Shown here one piece after another: positions 8,039-18,179 of a stretch of 64,000 nucleotides of DNA (the stretch's first letter is position 1; each line of letters begins with the position of its first letter). The notes below the pieces were generated by a model. It did no database searches and had not been told where the DNA came from. It saw only the letters and a list, made by a program, of their open reading frames with translations. Both the position numbers and the translations under genes were made by a program. The DNA is taken from contig NZ_JACHEM010000015.1 of assembly GCF_014207445.1 (NCBI RefSeq), forward strand, positions 124,001-188,000, written 5' to 3'. The DNA comes from Streptomyces candidus (GTDB lineage Bacteria; Actinomycetota; Actinomycetes; Streptomycetales; Streptomycetaceae).

Positions 8039-8824
8039 GTGGCGCGTCACGGCGTCGACAGCTCCGACGGGAGGGGGGAAGATGCCGCGCATCCTCCGGT
8101 GGCGGCAGACCGGCACGGGCCGAGCGGTGTCGGCGGACGGGTGACCGGCCGACAGGCGCCCACGGTGCTGCCCCCGTCACTGCGCACCCCACTCCTGCTG
8201 ATCGCCGCTCTCGCCGCGCTGATGGTCGTCGCGCTCGGGATCCGGTACGCCGGCCACACCCTCCCCGACAGGGTGGACGAGTGGATCCGGTCGGCGGTGG
8301 ACGGCGTGCAGCCCCCGTGGCGGCAGATCGTCCTGTCGACGGACTTCCTGGGAGAGCCCATCGGCGCGGCGGCGCTGGTCGTGGCCGCTGTGGCGGGCTG
8401 CCTCCTGCTGGGGCGACCGCGCGCGGCAGTGCTCGTCGTACTCGGCCCCGGACTGGCCGTGGCGGCGACGAGACTGCTGAAACCCCTGGTGGGACGCACC
8501 ATCCACGACGTGCACCTGTCCTATCCGAGCGGCCACACCGCCTTCCTCACCGCTTTCGCCCTCGCGCTGGTGCTGCTCGCGGTCGGGCGGCCCGGACTCG
8601 GCACGGCGACCGGCACACTGCTGGTGCTCGCCGCCGCGGTGGTCGCCGGCGCCGTCATGGGCTGGGCGCAGGTGGCCCTGGCCGCGCACTATCCCACCGA
8701 CGTCCTGGGCGGCTGGGGCACCGCGCTGGCGGTGACACCGGCGAGTGCGTGGCTGATCGACGGGACCGCCCATCGGCACGCCGCCCGGACGGCCGACGCC
8801 GGACGGCCTGCACAGCCCCGCTGA
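8039..8824 (+). CDS. PAP2-family membrane phosphatase
   Basis: An integral membrane phosphatase of the phosphatidic acid phosphatase type 2 family, acting on lipid phosphates or polyprenyl pyrophosphates at the outer face. Five or six hydrophobic segments occur after about residue 45. The three signature motifs are present in order: a KPLVGRTIHD-like first motif, PSGHT, and HYPTDVLGGW. The start at GTG 8039 has GGAAAGG 7 nt upstream; a second in-frame GTG at 8141 would remove a polar leader of 34 residues and is also possible. It stands alone, convergent with the aminotransferase remnant at 8827. Confidence 0.85.
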   Translation: MARHGVDSSDGRGEDAAHPPVAADRHGPSGVGGRVTGRQAPTVLPPSLRTPLLLIAALAALMVVALGIRYAGHTLPDRVDEWIRSAVDGVQPPWRQIVLSTDFLGEPIGAAALVVAAVAGCLLLGRPRAAVLVVLGPGLAVAATRLLKPLVGRTIHDVHLSYPSGHTAFLTAFALALVLLAVGRPGLGTATGTLLVLAAAVVAGAVMGWAQVALAAHYPTDVLGGWGTALAVTPASAWLIDGTAHRHAARTADAGRPAQPR

Positions 8825-8826
8825 CG

Positions 8827-9130
8827 TCACGCCACACGGCGGAAGACGAGCCTCACCGGCCGCCCGCCCAGCCACGGGCCGGGGACTCCCGTATCCAGCG
8901 TCTTGCGGTACACCGCACACGCCTGGGCCACCACGCCGACGGTGTGGTCGATGTCGGCGTCACTGAGCGCGCTGCTCACCACGGACGACGGCGCGAGCAC
9001 CCCGCCCGTGAGCAGCCGGCGCAGGAACAGGGTGCGGTACTGCTGCGACGGCCGCCGGTGCTCGTCCTGGGTGGCGAAGACGAGATCGCCGGCTCGGCCC
9101 CGCACGACGAGGTGGTCGCCGTTGCCCGTC
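8827..9130 (-). pseudogene. C-terminal remnant of a glutamate-1-semialdehyde aminomutase-like aminotransferase
   Basis: About the last 95 residues of a class III aminotransferase (HemL-like) are readable: a VVRGR..DLVFAT block, LRRLLTGGVLAPSS, an S.ALSDADIDHTV block and a C-terminal PWLGGRP..VFRR ending that fits this family well. The pyridoxal-phosphate lysine and the whole N-terminal two thirds are missing. Going upstream (rightwards) the homology stops near 9130, where a different truncated gene begins on the other strand. A frame with an ATG at 9204 exists but antisense to the neighbouring remnant, so the start is not genuine. Non-functional. Confidence 0.65.
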
Positions 9131-9330
9131 GTGGCCGCTGAGCTGCGCACGATGGCGGACAACCGTCTCGTCCCCCAGAGCGTCATCGACCTCACCCCCG
9201 ACACCCTGCCCTACTGGAAGCTCCGTGCAACTTCTCGCTGCTCACGGGCATCGAGGACGCGTTCTCAACTCCTACGAGAACGGTTCCTTCCCGTACGTCC
9301 TGATCGCGGCCGACCGCGTCCGGCCCCGCC
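9131..9330 (+). pseudogene. C-terminal remnant of a geranyl diphosphate 2-C-methyltransferase-like gene, two frameshifts
   Basis: Translation from about 9152 reads MADNRLVPQSVIDLTP, then DTLPYWKLR, jumps to the next frame near 9225 (FSLLTGIEDAF), and jumps again near 9271 (NSYENGSFPYVLIAADRV). Joined, these match the C-terminal end of SAM-dependent methyltransferases related to geranyl diphosphate 2-C-methyltransferase, which works with 2-methylisoborneol synthase. Each jump is explained by loss of one C (9225 and 9271 regions). The catalytic N-terminal part is absent and no terpene synthase is adjacent. Family assignment is from memory of the C-terminal pattern. Confidence 0.55.
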
Positions 9331-9368
9331 TGCTCCCCGGGCCCGAAGCAGGGGGCCCGGGGAGCAGG
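9329..9368. terminator. Strong hairpin terminator for the aldehyde dehydrogenase gene
   Basis: A perfect 16-bp stem (9329-9344 with 9353-9368) and 8-nt loop lies just past the stop of the aldehyde dehydrogenase on the minus strand. No T-run follows, as usual in Streptomyces. Confidence 0.8.
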
Positions 9369-9377
9369 GGCCGCTGC

Positions 9378-10901
<1,524 letters not shown>

Positions 10902-10957
10902 CGCGGGGCCTCCCTGGGACGGTGCCGCCCGCCGTTGGACGGCATCCGTGGGGGACG

Positions 10958-12349
10958 CTAACCCCGCCGACGTTGCAGCCCCGTTGCGAACGTCCCGCCG
11001 TTCCCCAGCTCCGCGTCGAGTTCCCGTACGCGCGCGTGGACAACCGGTCGCTGTCGTACGGTCGCCACCGACGCGAGCGCCTGCCACGCCACGAGATCGT
11101 CCTCGCCCCACGGGCTGTACGCCCAGTCCGCCAGCAGCCCCGGGTCCGCGCGCGCCACGACCGCCGCGCGCAACTCGTCCTCCAGGCGCCGCCGCAACCG
11201 GACGACCGCCGGTGCCCGCGACCCCGGCAACAGGGGCCCCGCGTACGCCGCCATCGCGGCGGCCACCGCACCGGACCCCAGCCGTCGGGCGACCGCCGCG
11301 AAGTCCGCCTCGACCGGGGCGGTCAGCCGGTACGGCCGCGAGCGCAGCAGATCCGGGCCCAGCAGGCGGCGCAGCCGCGACAGTTCCGCCCGCAGCGTCA
11401 CCGGCGTCACCGACGCGTCCTCGTACAGCTCGCACAGCAACTCCTCTCCCGTGAGCCCCTCGGGACGACGGGCGAGCAGCACCAGGATCTCGCTGTGCCG
11501 CCTGCTGAGCCGGACCCCGGTCCCACGGAGGACCAGCAGCGCCTCGTCCCGGCCCAGGGCGGCCAGCGACGCCACCGGGGCGTCCGACGGCGGCGGGGGA
11601 GCGCACAGTGCCAGGTGCGACTCCGCGGCGCGGGCGACGGCCTGGACGAACGCCAGGCTGTGCGGATGGGCGAGGCCGTCCCCGCCGGTGATGTCGACCG
11701 CGCCCAGCAGCCGTCCGGTCCGCGGATCGTGCAGGGGCGCCGCGGCGCAGGTCCAGGCGTGCGCCGGCCGCAGGAAGTGCTCGGCGGCGAAGACCTGGAC
11801 CGGGCGGTCGAGGGCGAGTGCGGTGCCCGGCGCGTTCGTCCCCACCGAGGACTCGGCCCAGCGGGCCCCCGGAACGAAGTTCATGCGCCCCGCACGCCGG
11901 CGGGAAGCGGCGTCCCCCTCCACCCACAGCAGCCTGCCCTGCGCGTCGCACACCGCGACAAGATGCTCCCCGTCCCGCGCGTACGCCCCCGTCAGCTCTC
12001 GTACGACGGGCATCGCACGGGCCAGCGGGTGGCCGTCGCGGTACGTGCCGAGGTCGTCGTCCGCGAGCTCCACGCGCGCGGGTCCTTCCGGGCTGACCCG
12101 GGCCCGCGCGGAGCGCCGCCAGGAATCGGCCACCACGGGCCGCACCGGACGTTCGATGCGGCCCCCCGACGCGAACGAGTCGTACGCCCGGCGCAGTGCG
12201 CCCAGCCGCTCACCCGGATCGCACCCCGGTTCCAGAGCCACCCACGCGTCGGTCAACTCGGCCTCCCCGGCGAGGACTTCGGACGGTCCAGGGCCGCAGG
12301 GGCCCGCAACCCCATCGTCGTCCCGCCGGGGGAGGGCCACAAGCATCAC
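10958..12349 (-). CDS. GAF-domain sensor transcriptional regulator (AcoR-like N-terminus)
   Basis: A 463-residue protein whose N-terminal half (about 60-240) matches the sensory part of AcoR-like activators, with the SWRRS motif and GAF segments such as GTNAPGTAL and FLRPAHAWTCAAAP. Instead of a sigma54 AAA domain it carries a C-terminal winged-helix-like region (about 280-350, containing LSRRHSEILVLLARRPEGL and a SRLRRLLG helix). This is the common actinobacterial version that acts without sigma54. It is immediately upstream of the aldehyde dehydrogenase and probably controls it in response to an alcohol, aldehyde or ketone. The ligand is inferred only from context. Confidence 0.82.
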   Translation of the reverse strand: MMLVALPRRDDDGVAGPCGPGPSEVLAGEAELTDAWVALEPGCDPGERLGALRRAYDSFASGGRIERPVRPVVADSWRRSARARVSPEGPARVELADDDLGTYRDGHPLARAMPVVRELTGAYARDGEHLVAVCDAQGRLLWVEGDAASRRRAGRMNFVPGARWAESSVGTNAPGTALALDRPVQVFAAEHFLRPAHAWTCAAAPLHDPRTGRLLGAVDITGGDGLAHPHSLAFVQAVARAAESHLALCAPPPPSDAPVASLAALGRDEALLVLRGTGVRLSRRHSEILVLLARRPEGLTGEELLCELYEDASVTPVTLRAELSRLRRLLGPDLLRSRPYRLTAPVEADFAAVARRLGSGAVAAAMAAYAGPLLPGSRAPAVVRLRRRLEDELRAAVVARADPGLLADWAYSPWGEDDLVAWQALASVATVRQRPVVHARVRELDAELGNGGTFATGLQRRRG

Positions 12350-12390
12350 CGACCACCCGGATACGGCCGCACCGGCCGACCGCCATGCCG

Positions 12391-12648
12391 CTATCCCGGC
12401 CGGTCCTCCGACTGCGCGGCGATGATCAGCTCCTTCATCAGCTCCCGGCTCAGCTCCGGGTCGTCCTCGAAGGGCAGCCAGTCACGCCCGCACCTGCACC
12501 GCATCCGCACCAGGTCGCCCCACCTGCCCCCGGCGGAGAAGCCGGTGACCGCCGCGCAGCCGGGGCAGGCCATCGGGCCCTCGCCCGCCACCACGATCGG
12601 GGCGAGCATCTCGATCGACCACGGGTCAAGCAGCTCGAACTCGTCCAC
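12391..12648 (-). CDS. Small zinc-ribbon-like conserved protein
   Basis: An 85-residue protein starting at a GTG (12648). It contains a CPGC motif and a CRC motif spaced about 21 residues apart, a likely zinc ribbon, followed by an acidic helical tail. A longer frame to 12759 exists but overlaps the neighbouring gene in another frame and has no matching site. The gene follows the 72-aa helical protein gene by 10 bp on the same strand, so they are probably co-transcribed. No function is recognised. Confidence 0.6.
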   Translation of the reverse strand: MDEFELLDPWSIEMLAPIVVAGEGPMACPGCAAVTGFSAGGRWGDLVRMRCRCGRDWLPFEDDPELSRELMKELIIAAQSEDRPG

Positions 12649-12658
12649 GACCGCCCGC

Positions 12659-12877
12659 CTACCGGGGCAGGTTCTCGCCGAAGTCCGCGCCCAACTGCCG
12701 CAGGTCGGCCTCGGAGATCCCGCAGACCCCGGCCACCTCCCGGGCATCGGCTCCCGCACGTACAGCCGCCACGGCTTCGGTCTCGACGTCCGCGCGGGCC
12801 GCGTTCAACGCGACCTCGGATTCCTGCAGGCGCTGCACGGCGAGCTCCAGCGAGGCCAGGTTCTTCTCGGTTTCCAT
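12659..12877 (-). CDS. Small helical protein with HTH-like C-terminus
   Basis: A 72-residue protein with an amphipathic N-terminal helix (about 1-40) and a C-terminal segment (about 45-68) of the pattern AREVAGVCGISEADLRQLG, resembling a helix-turn-helix. It begins a two-gene unit with the zinc-ribbon protein downstream. Similar small proteins occur in many streptomycetes as hypothetical proteins. No function can be given. Confidence 0.6.
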   Translation of the reverse strand: METEKNLASLELAVQRLQESEVALNAARADVETEAVAAVRAGADAREVAGVCGISEADLRQLGADFGENLPR

Positions 12878-13114
12878 GCTGCGGATAGTGGCACGGGACC
12901 CGAGCGCACGGCCAACCGGCGCGGGCCCGGTCGCTCCTGCTCAACGTGCATGCGCAGCGCGGCCGCGACGCCGCTCCTCGGGCCGGCCGGTCGACGGCGG
13001 ACCCCGGCCCCGGCGGCGCGTGCCCCGGCGCGGACCTGCGAGCGGCTGCGTGCGGGACGCCGACTTGTCCCCAGGGGGGTGCGGGACGGCGTCGTACGGA
13101 CGATTCCGGACAGC

Positions 13115-13557
13115 ATGGCCATGCCTCCCGTACCGCCGCAGCAGCCGCCGGGACCGCCGAACGGAGGCGGCTTCGGCCCGCCTCCCGGACCGCCGGGCGG
13201 ATACGGACCGCCTAACGGACCGCCGGGCGGATACGGACCGCCCGCCGCAGGGGCCCCGGCGAACAGCCGCCCGGGGGCGCCGGCGGCAGGCGCCCCCTGG
13301 GGATCGTGCTCGCCGTCGTGGTGGCCGCGGCCGTCGTGGCGGTCGCCCTCCTCGTGGCCAGGGGCGACGGGTCAGGGGAGCCGGCGCCGCCCGTCACCAG
13401 CACGACGAAGCCGCCGTTCGGCCTCCCGAGCCAGTTCCCCACCGGCCTGCCGTCCGGCTTCCCCACACTGCCTTCCGGCTTTCCCTCGCTGCCCGCCGAT
13501 TTCCCCACCGCACTCCCCGGCGACTTCCCCTCCGACTGGGAGACCTTCCTGCCCTGA
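13115..13557 (+). pseudogene. Pro/Gly-rich single-pass membrane protein, frameshifted
   Basis: From the ATG at 13115 one frame encodes a Pro/Gly-rich cytoplasmic head with GGYGPP repeats up to about 13297. The next frame then continues with a membrane helix (LGIVLAVVVAAAVVAVALLV) and an extracellular Pro/Phe-rich tail containing repeated FPTGLPS-like units, ending at 13557. Adding one C to the five-C run at 13293-13297 restores a single protein of about 147 residues. The gene is therefore either a fresh pseudogene or a sequencing undercall in a homopolymer. Proteins with this layout are common and uncharacterised in streptomycetes. Confidence 0.65.
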
Positions 13558-13577
13558 CCTCGCACGGAACACGGTCC

Positions 13578-13612
13578 AGGGGTGTACCCAGCACCCCTGT
13601 CGGAAGGGGTGC
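13578..13612 (+). promoter_or_regulatory. Mutually exclusive hairpins upstream of the desaturase gene
   Basis: Segment AGGGGTG (13578-13584) can pair with CACCCCT (13592-13598), and GCACCCCT (13591-13598) can instead pair with AGGGGTGC (13605-13612). The middle strand cannot do both. The structure lies between the preceding stop and the desaturase start (13729). It may be a terminator with an alternative fold or a leader switch; only the pairing potential is seen. Confidence 0.3.
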
Positions 13613-13728
13613 CCGCACCCGCACGGCAAGGGTGGTGCCGCCATGGCTGCGACAGGCCGGGCACCGTAGATTTCTGAGTGTCGGCCGCTCCGACGGTCAA
13701 ACACCCCTCCAGAGACCGGAGTTCATAC

Positions 13729-14862
13729 ATGCCCTCAGCCACCGCCGCTGCTGCGGAGCGGTCCTCGCCCGGTGCGGCCACCGGAAGCGACTTCACACCA
13801 CTCCTGCGCACGGTCCGGGCACGGGGGCTGCTGGAGCGCAGGCACGGGTGGTACGCCGCACGCGTGGCCGTGAACCTGGCCGGATTCGCCGCCGTCATCA
13901 CCGGCATCGCCCTCCTCGGCCACACCTGGTGGGTCCTGCTGCTCACCGTCCCGTTCGCCCTGGTGTGGACCCGCACCGCCTATCTCAGCCACGACGCCGG
14001 GCACGCGCAGATATCGAGCAGCCGTCGCACCGGCACATGGATCTCCCTCACCCACGCCAACCTCATGCTGGGCATGAGCCAGGCTTGGTGGAACGAGAAG
14101 CACAACCGGCACCACGCAAACCCCAACCACGTGGAGAAGGACCCGGACGTGGGCGTCGGCGCCCTCGTCTGGACCCAGCAGCAGGCCGCGGGACGCGAAG
14201 GCTTCGCCCGCTGGCTCGCCCGCCACCAGGCCCGGCTGTTCTTCCCCATGCTGCTGCTCGAAGGCTTCGCCCTGAAGCTGTACGGCTTCCAGGACCTGCG
14301 TCGTCAGAAGGGGCGCGAGCGCAGGACCGAGGCCACCCTCCTGGTCACCCACCTCGCTCTGTACGCGGTGCTGCTGCTCACCACCATGTCCCCCCTCAAG
14401 GCACTCGCCTTCGCACTCCTGCACCACGCCCTCTTCGGCCTGCAGCTCGGCATGGCGTTCGCTCCCAACCACAAGGGCATGGAAATGCCCGACGCCGACG
14501 GCGAACGCTGGGGTCACCTGCGCCGCCAGGTCGTCACCTCGCGCAACGTACGCGGCGGCCCCCTCACCGACTGGTTCCTCGGCGGACTGAACTACCAGAT
14601 CGAGCACCACCTGTTCCCGAACATGCCGCGCCCGCACCTGCGGCTCGCCCAGCCCCTGGTCCGCGCACACTGCCGCCAGGTCGGACTGCCGTACGCGGAA
14701 ACCGGACTGATCGACTCCTACCGGCAGGCGCTGAGCTACCTGAACGAGGTCGGCGAACCCCTCCGGGGCGCGGACGCGGCCCTCACGGCTCCGTCCCGCG
14801 CAGCCGCGTCGGGCACGGCGCAGTCCCTCGCGGACCGGCCCCTGAGGGACTCGTCGATCTGA
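13729..14862 (+). CDS. Membrane acyl-CoA/acyl-lipid fatty acid desaturase
   Basis: A 377-residue di-iron membrane desaturase that introduces a double bond into fatty acyl chains, so adjusting membrane fluidity. All three histidine boxes are present: HDAGH (88-92), HNRHH (125-129) and QIEHH (His293/294). Two pairs of hydrophobic segments (about 45-85 and 200-240) fit the family. The ATG at 13729 is chosen for the GGAG 7 nt upstream; an in-frame start at 13678 has no site. The last 40 residues are Ala/Ser-rich and variable. The electron donor is not encoded nearby. Confidence 0.93.
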   Translation: MPSATAAAAERSSPGAATGSDFTPLLRTVRARGLLERRHGWYAARVAVNLAGFAAVITGIALLGHTWWVLLLTVPFALVWTRTAYLSHDAGHAQISSSRRTGTWISLTHANLMLGMSQAWWNEKHNRHHANPNHVEKDPDVGVGALVWTQQQAAGREGFARWLARHQARLFFPMLLLEGFALKLYGFQDLRRQKGRERRTEATLLVTHLALYAVLLLTTMSPLKALAFALLHHALFGLQLGMAFAPNHKGMEMPDADGERWGHLRRQVVTSRNVRGGPLTDWFLGGLNYQIEHHLFPNMPRPHLRLAQPLVRAHCRQVGLPYAETGLIDSYRQALSYLNEVGEPLRGADAALTAPSRAAASGTAQSLADRPLRDSSI

Positions 14863-14944
14863 ACCGCCACCGCCGGGAACCGTTGCGGCTCCCAGCGCGT
14901 TGTCAGAATCAGGAGCGGCAGCCGCCGCGAAGGAGGCGTCGAAG

Positions 14945-15127
14945 ATGTCGAAGAGTTCGAAGGTCGCAGCCGGCGGTGTCGTCGTCGGCATCGCCCTCAT
15001 CTGGATCATCGGTTTCTGGCCCGCGCTGCTGGTCATGGTGGGTGTGCCCGTCGCCGCCTACCTGATGCTGGACAAGACACAGCGACGCAGGCTGCAGCGC
15101 ATCACCCGCAAGGAGATCGGTCACTGA
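14945..15127 (+). CDS. Small single- or double-pass membrane protein
   Basis: A 60-residue protein from ATG 14945, supported by AAGGAGG 8 nt upstream. A Ser/Lys-rich N-terminus is followed by a hydrophobic region (about 9-43) long enough for two short helices, then a basic tail (KTQRRRLQRITRKEIGH). It follows the desaturase by 82 bp on the same strand. No function is recognised. Confidence 0.65.
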   Translation: MSKSSKVAAGGVVVGIALIWIIGFWPALLVMVGVPVAAYLMLDKTQRRRLQRITRKEIGH

Positions 15128-15210
15128 CCCCCGCCACCGCCCCGCACTGCCGCGGCGGTCGCCCCGTATACGCTCGGTGAAGATCACTGTTACGGGAGAA
15201 GGGGCTCCTC

Positions 15211-15753
15211 ATGGGCGCAACGGTCATCGCGGTCAGCAGCAACGACACCTACACGTTCACCAAGCCGAACCGGGACAGCATCACCCTCCTGGAAGGCCTC
15301 GGTGTCGAGGGGGACGTCCACGCGGGAGTGACGGTCAAGCACCGCTCACGGGTGGCCCGGGATCCCACGCAGCCCAACCTCCGCCAGGTCCACCTCATCC
15401 ACCGGGAACTCTTCGACGAGGTACGCGGGAAGGGCTTCGAGGTCGCCCCGGGTCAGCTCGGCGAGAACGTCACCACCAGCGGCATCGACCTGCTCGCCCT
15501 CCCCGCCGGCACTCTGCTGCACCTGGGGCCCGACGCGGTCGTCGAGGTGACCGGACTGCGCAACCCCTGCCTGCAGATCGACCGCTTCCAGGAAGGCCTG
15601 CTCAAGCAGGTCGTCGGCCGGGACGCCGAGGGCAACCTCGTCCGCAGGAGCGGGATCATGGGCGTGGTGCGTGCGGGCGGCGTGGTCCGTCCCGGCGACG
15701 CGATAGACGTGGAGCTCCCCGCGGCACCGCACCGCCCGCTCGAAAAGGTCTGA
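15211..15753 (+). CDS. MOSC domain-containing protein
   Basis: A 180-residue stand-alone MOSC domain, the fold found at the C-terminus of molybdenum cofactor sulfurases and in YiiM-type proteins; such proteins bind or transfer sulfur on molybdenum cofactor or take part in detoxification. The block VHLIHRELFDEV, the GQLGENVTTSGIDL segment and the conserved Cys in GLRNPCLQID are characteristic. AGAAGGGG upstream of the ATG supports the start. It is a single gene. Confidence 0.88.
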   Translation: MGATVIAVSSNDTYTFTKPNRDSITLLEGLGVEGDVHAGVTVKHRSRVARDPTQPNLRQVHLIHRELFDEVRGKGFEVAPGQLGENVTTSGIDLLALPAGTLLHLGPDAVVEVTGLRNPCLQIDRFQEGLLKQVVGRDAEGNLVRRSGIMGVVRAGGVVRPGDAIDVELPAAPHRPLEKV

Positions 15754-15952
15754 TCCCAGCCGCGGCCCGTCTGCGACGGCCCCCCGCCCGGCGCAGCGGA
15801 TCGGCGTCAGGCGGGCCGTACCGCCGGCCTGTCGAGGGACTCCAGACAGGTCGTACTCCATTCCGCAGTCCCAGGAAGCGATGGCCACGGCCACCAGCGA
15901 CACGTCGTCCACGGCCACCGTCCAGCGCGTCGCGACCTCGCCGGGGTGACGA

Positions 15953-16261
15953 TCAGGCCGCCGGCAGTCCGAGCAGGCTCCGCGCCACGCTCTGCGGTGT
16001 CTCGTCCCGCTCCCGTGCGAGTGCGATGACCGCGCGGCACGCCAGCTCCGTCACCCCGAACGACAGCGCCTCCGGCGACACCCAGCCGGCGGCCTCGTCA
16101 CCGCGCTGCTCGTCGTCCTCCGCACAGGCGGCCACGTACACGGCCGCCGCCTCGAAGAGGTTGTGCCGGGGCTCCCGCTCCCGCGGTGTCCGCGCCCCCT
16201 GCCGGTCCGGCTCCTGGAGCGACCGGAAGAACTGCCTGACCCTGTTGAGCACCCGGACCAC
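15953..16261 (-). CDS. Conserved hypothetical protein, 102 aa
   Basis: A mainly helical 102-residue protein with a basic N-terminus and an acidic middle (ACAEDDEQRGDEAAGWVSPE). It is divergent from the oxygenase gene at 16402. The start is a GTG at 16261 with a weak GGGGA-like site; the exact start is uncertain. No domain is recognised. Confidence 0.5.
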   Translation of the reverse strand: MVRVLNRVRQFFRSLQEPDRQGARTPREREPRHNLFEAAAVYVAACAEDDEQRGDEAAGWVSPEALSFGVTELACRAVIALARERDETPQSVARSLLGLPAA

Positions 16262-16401
16262 ATCCCCATGAGCAGTAGATCGGCGGACCCTGCAAGTGTG
16301 CCCCCCACCCGTAGAGTTGAGTCTGCGTCAGCACTACGGCAGTTCGCACGGCAAGCGACCGCGACGCGGCGCGAAGGCAACGGAGGAAGGGACGCCCAGG
16401 C

Positions 16402-17289
16402 GTGAAGCGCTACGACCGGCTCAAGGAGATCCGACAGCTCGACCCGGAACGGGACTTCCTGCAGATCTACCGGATGACCGTGACCTACGAGTTCCCGTGG
16501 GACTACACCCGAGCCCTGGAACTGGCCCTCTACCGCACCTACGCCGTGCCCAGCATCGGCAGCCTTCTCGCCGAGACCGCCGAACTCACCGACCGCTCGC
16601 AGAAGCGCTACGACGACACCGCCCTCCTCCTGGACACCGTCCTCGAACACGGTTTCACCAGCGAGCAGGGGCGTACCGCCGTCCGCCGCATCAACGGGAT
16701 GCACCGCAGTTACGACATCACCAACGACGACATGCGCTACGTCCTGTGCACCTTCGTCGTCGTCCCCAAGCGCTGGATCGACGCCTACGGCTGGCGCCGC
16801 CTTGGCGACCACGAGCGGCGTGCCGCCGCGGCCTACTACCGCACACTCGGTACGCACCTGGGCATCGAGGGGATCCCGGAGTCCTACGAGGAGTTCGAGC
16901 GCTGCCTCGACCGTTACGAGGCGGAGCACTTCGGCTGGGACGAGGGCGCCCGTAAGGTCTCCGACGCGACGCTCGACCTGATGGGCTCCTGGTACGGGCC
17001 CATGGCGCCCCTCGCGAGGGGCGCCAGCCTCGCCCTCCTCGACGACCCCCTGCTGAGGGCCCTCCGCTACGAGCGCCCGCACCCGGCGGCCCGCACGGCG
17101 GTCCGTGCCGCCCTGCGCCTGAGAGGACGCGCCGTACGTCTGCTGCCTCCCCGCCGTACCCCGCACTACGCCCGCCAGAACCCCGAGATCAAGAGTTATC
17201 CGAACGGCTACGAGGTCGCCGCGCTCGGCACCTTCCCCGTGCCGGGACTCCGCGGCTGCCCCGTGCCGCACTCCCGGCGCACCTCGTAG
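16402..17289 (+). CDS. MpaB/rubber-oxygenase-like protein (DUF2236)
   Basis: A 295-residue protein of the ER-bound oxygenase mpaB / latex-clearing protein superfamily (DUF2236), which bind heme b and include oxidative polyisoprene- and prenyl-cleaving enzymes. Family features are the early RTYAVPSIGSLLAET segment, a conserved DDT(A) stretch, the NGMHRSYDITNDDMRYVL block with the conserved His, and an F...PKRWIDAYGWR segment. Start is the GTG at 16402 with GGAGGAAGGG about 10 nt upstream. It is convergent with the methyltransferase gene. The substrate is unknown; many actinobacterial members are uncharacterised. Confidence 0.82.
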   Translation: MKRYDRLKEIRQLDPERDFLQIYRMTVTYEFPWDYTRALELALYRTYAVPSIGSLLAETAELTDRSQKRYDDTALLLDTVLEHGFTSEQGRTAVRRINGMHRSYDITNDDMRYVLCTFVVVPKRWIDAYGWRRLGDHERRAAAAYYRTLGTHLGIEGIPESYEEFERCLDRYEAEHFGWDEGARKVSDATLDLMGSWYGPMAPLARGASLALLDDPLLRALRYERPHPAARTAVRAALRLRGRAVRLLPPRRTPHYARQNPEIKSYPNGYEVAALGTFPVPGLRGCPVPHSRRTS

Positions 17290-17305
17290 CCGGTGCCGCC
17301 CGCGG

Positions 17306-17935
17306 TCACGCGTACTCACCGAGGGCTTGGCCCTTCTGTCCCGCGCGGGTGGCCAGCACCAGGTAGCGGTTGTCCTTGTCCACGTACGAGCGCAGCCGCC
17401 ATCCCGAACCCGCCAGCAGCGGACGCAGACGGGGCTCGGCCCGCAGGTCGTCCGAGGTGATCGGGCGTCCGTGCCGCGCCGCGAGGACGGCACGGCCCAC
17501 CGGGTGGAACAGTGCGAGCAGCCCTCCCGGACGGACGACCCGGGCCAGCTCGCGCAGGTTCTCGTCGGGCCGAGAAAGGTGCGAGATCAACCCCGCGCCG
17601 AACACCGCGTCCAGCACCCCCGTTCCCAGCGGGAGCCGGGCCACGTCCGCCTGCACGAGCAGGGCGTGCCGCGCCCTGTCCTTCCGTACCGCCGCGTCCA
17701 GCATCTCCCGCGTCAGATCCGCCCCGAGTACCGTCCCCGACGCGCCGACCGCCTCGCGGAGGTACGGAAGTGCCCGCCCCGTGCCGCAGCCGGCATCGAG
17801 CACCGCATGGCCCGGACGCAACGCCATGGCGGCGACGGCTTCCTCGTACGCGGGGCCGTCGTCCGGGAAGCGCGCGTCCCACTGAGCGGCGCGGACGCCG
17901 AAGAACTCCTGAACCTGCCTGTGGTCATCGGTCAT
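17306..17935 (-). CDS. Class I SAM-dependent methyltransferase
   Basis: A 209-residue methyltransferase with motif I VLDAGCGTGRALPYL (about 43-57), a post-I acidic residue in LGADLTREML, motif II around GVLDAVFGAGLI and motif III VVRPGGLLALFHP. This is the UbiE/methyltransf_11 type that methylates small molecules. It faces the oxygenase gene convergently with 16 bp between the stops. The ATG at 17935 is followed closely by another in-frame codon; the start is plausible but not certain. The substrate is unknown. Confidence 0.88.
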   Translation of the reverse strand: MTDDHRQVQEFFGVRAAQWDARFPDDGPAYEEAVAAMALRPGHAVLDAGCGTGRALPYLREAVGASGTVLGADLTREMLDAAVRKDRARHALLVQADVARLPLGTGVLDAVFGAGLISHLSRPDENLRELARVVRPGGLLALFHPVGRAVLAARHGRPITSDDLRAEPRLRPLLAGSGWRLRSYVDKDNRYLVLATRAGQKGQALGEYA

Positions 17936-18179
17936 GTCCCCATGATCGCCCGGCCGCACCCCTACTGGCCCTGCGCGCCCGGTCGTCCAAGGTGCGCGGG
18001 TTCGAGCCCGTGCCGGCCGCCGGTACCTCCCGTCCCGTTCCGCCAGTGCCCCGGCTGTCGCCCCTCTCGCCCCGGACCGGCCGCCGGGGGCCCCTACTGC
18101 TTGCCGCCACGGCGACAGTGGGTAAGGCTTGCGGGAGACCAGGGGGACCGGGGAACGAAAGAACGGGGAGAGCCGAAGC

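Noticed and set aside
17990..18030. GGGTTCGAGCCC resembling a tRNA T-arm
   Set aside because: No acceptor, D-arm or anticodon stem can be folded around it; the stem pairing fails after two base pairs.
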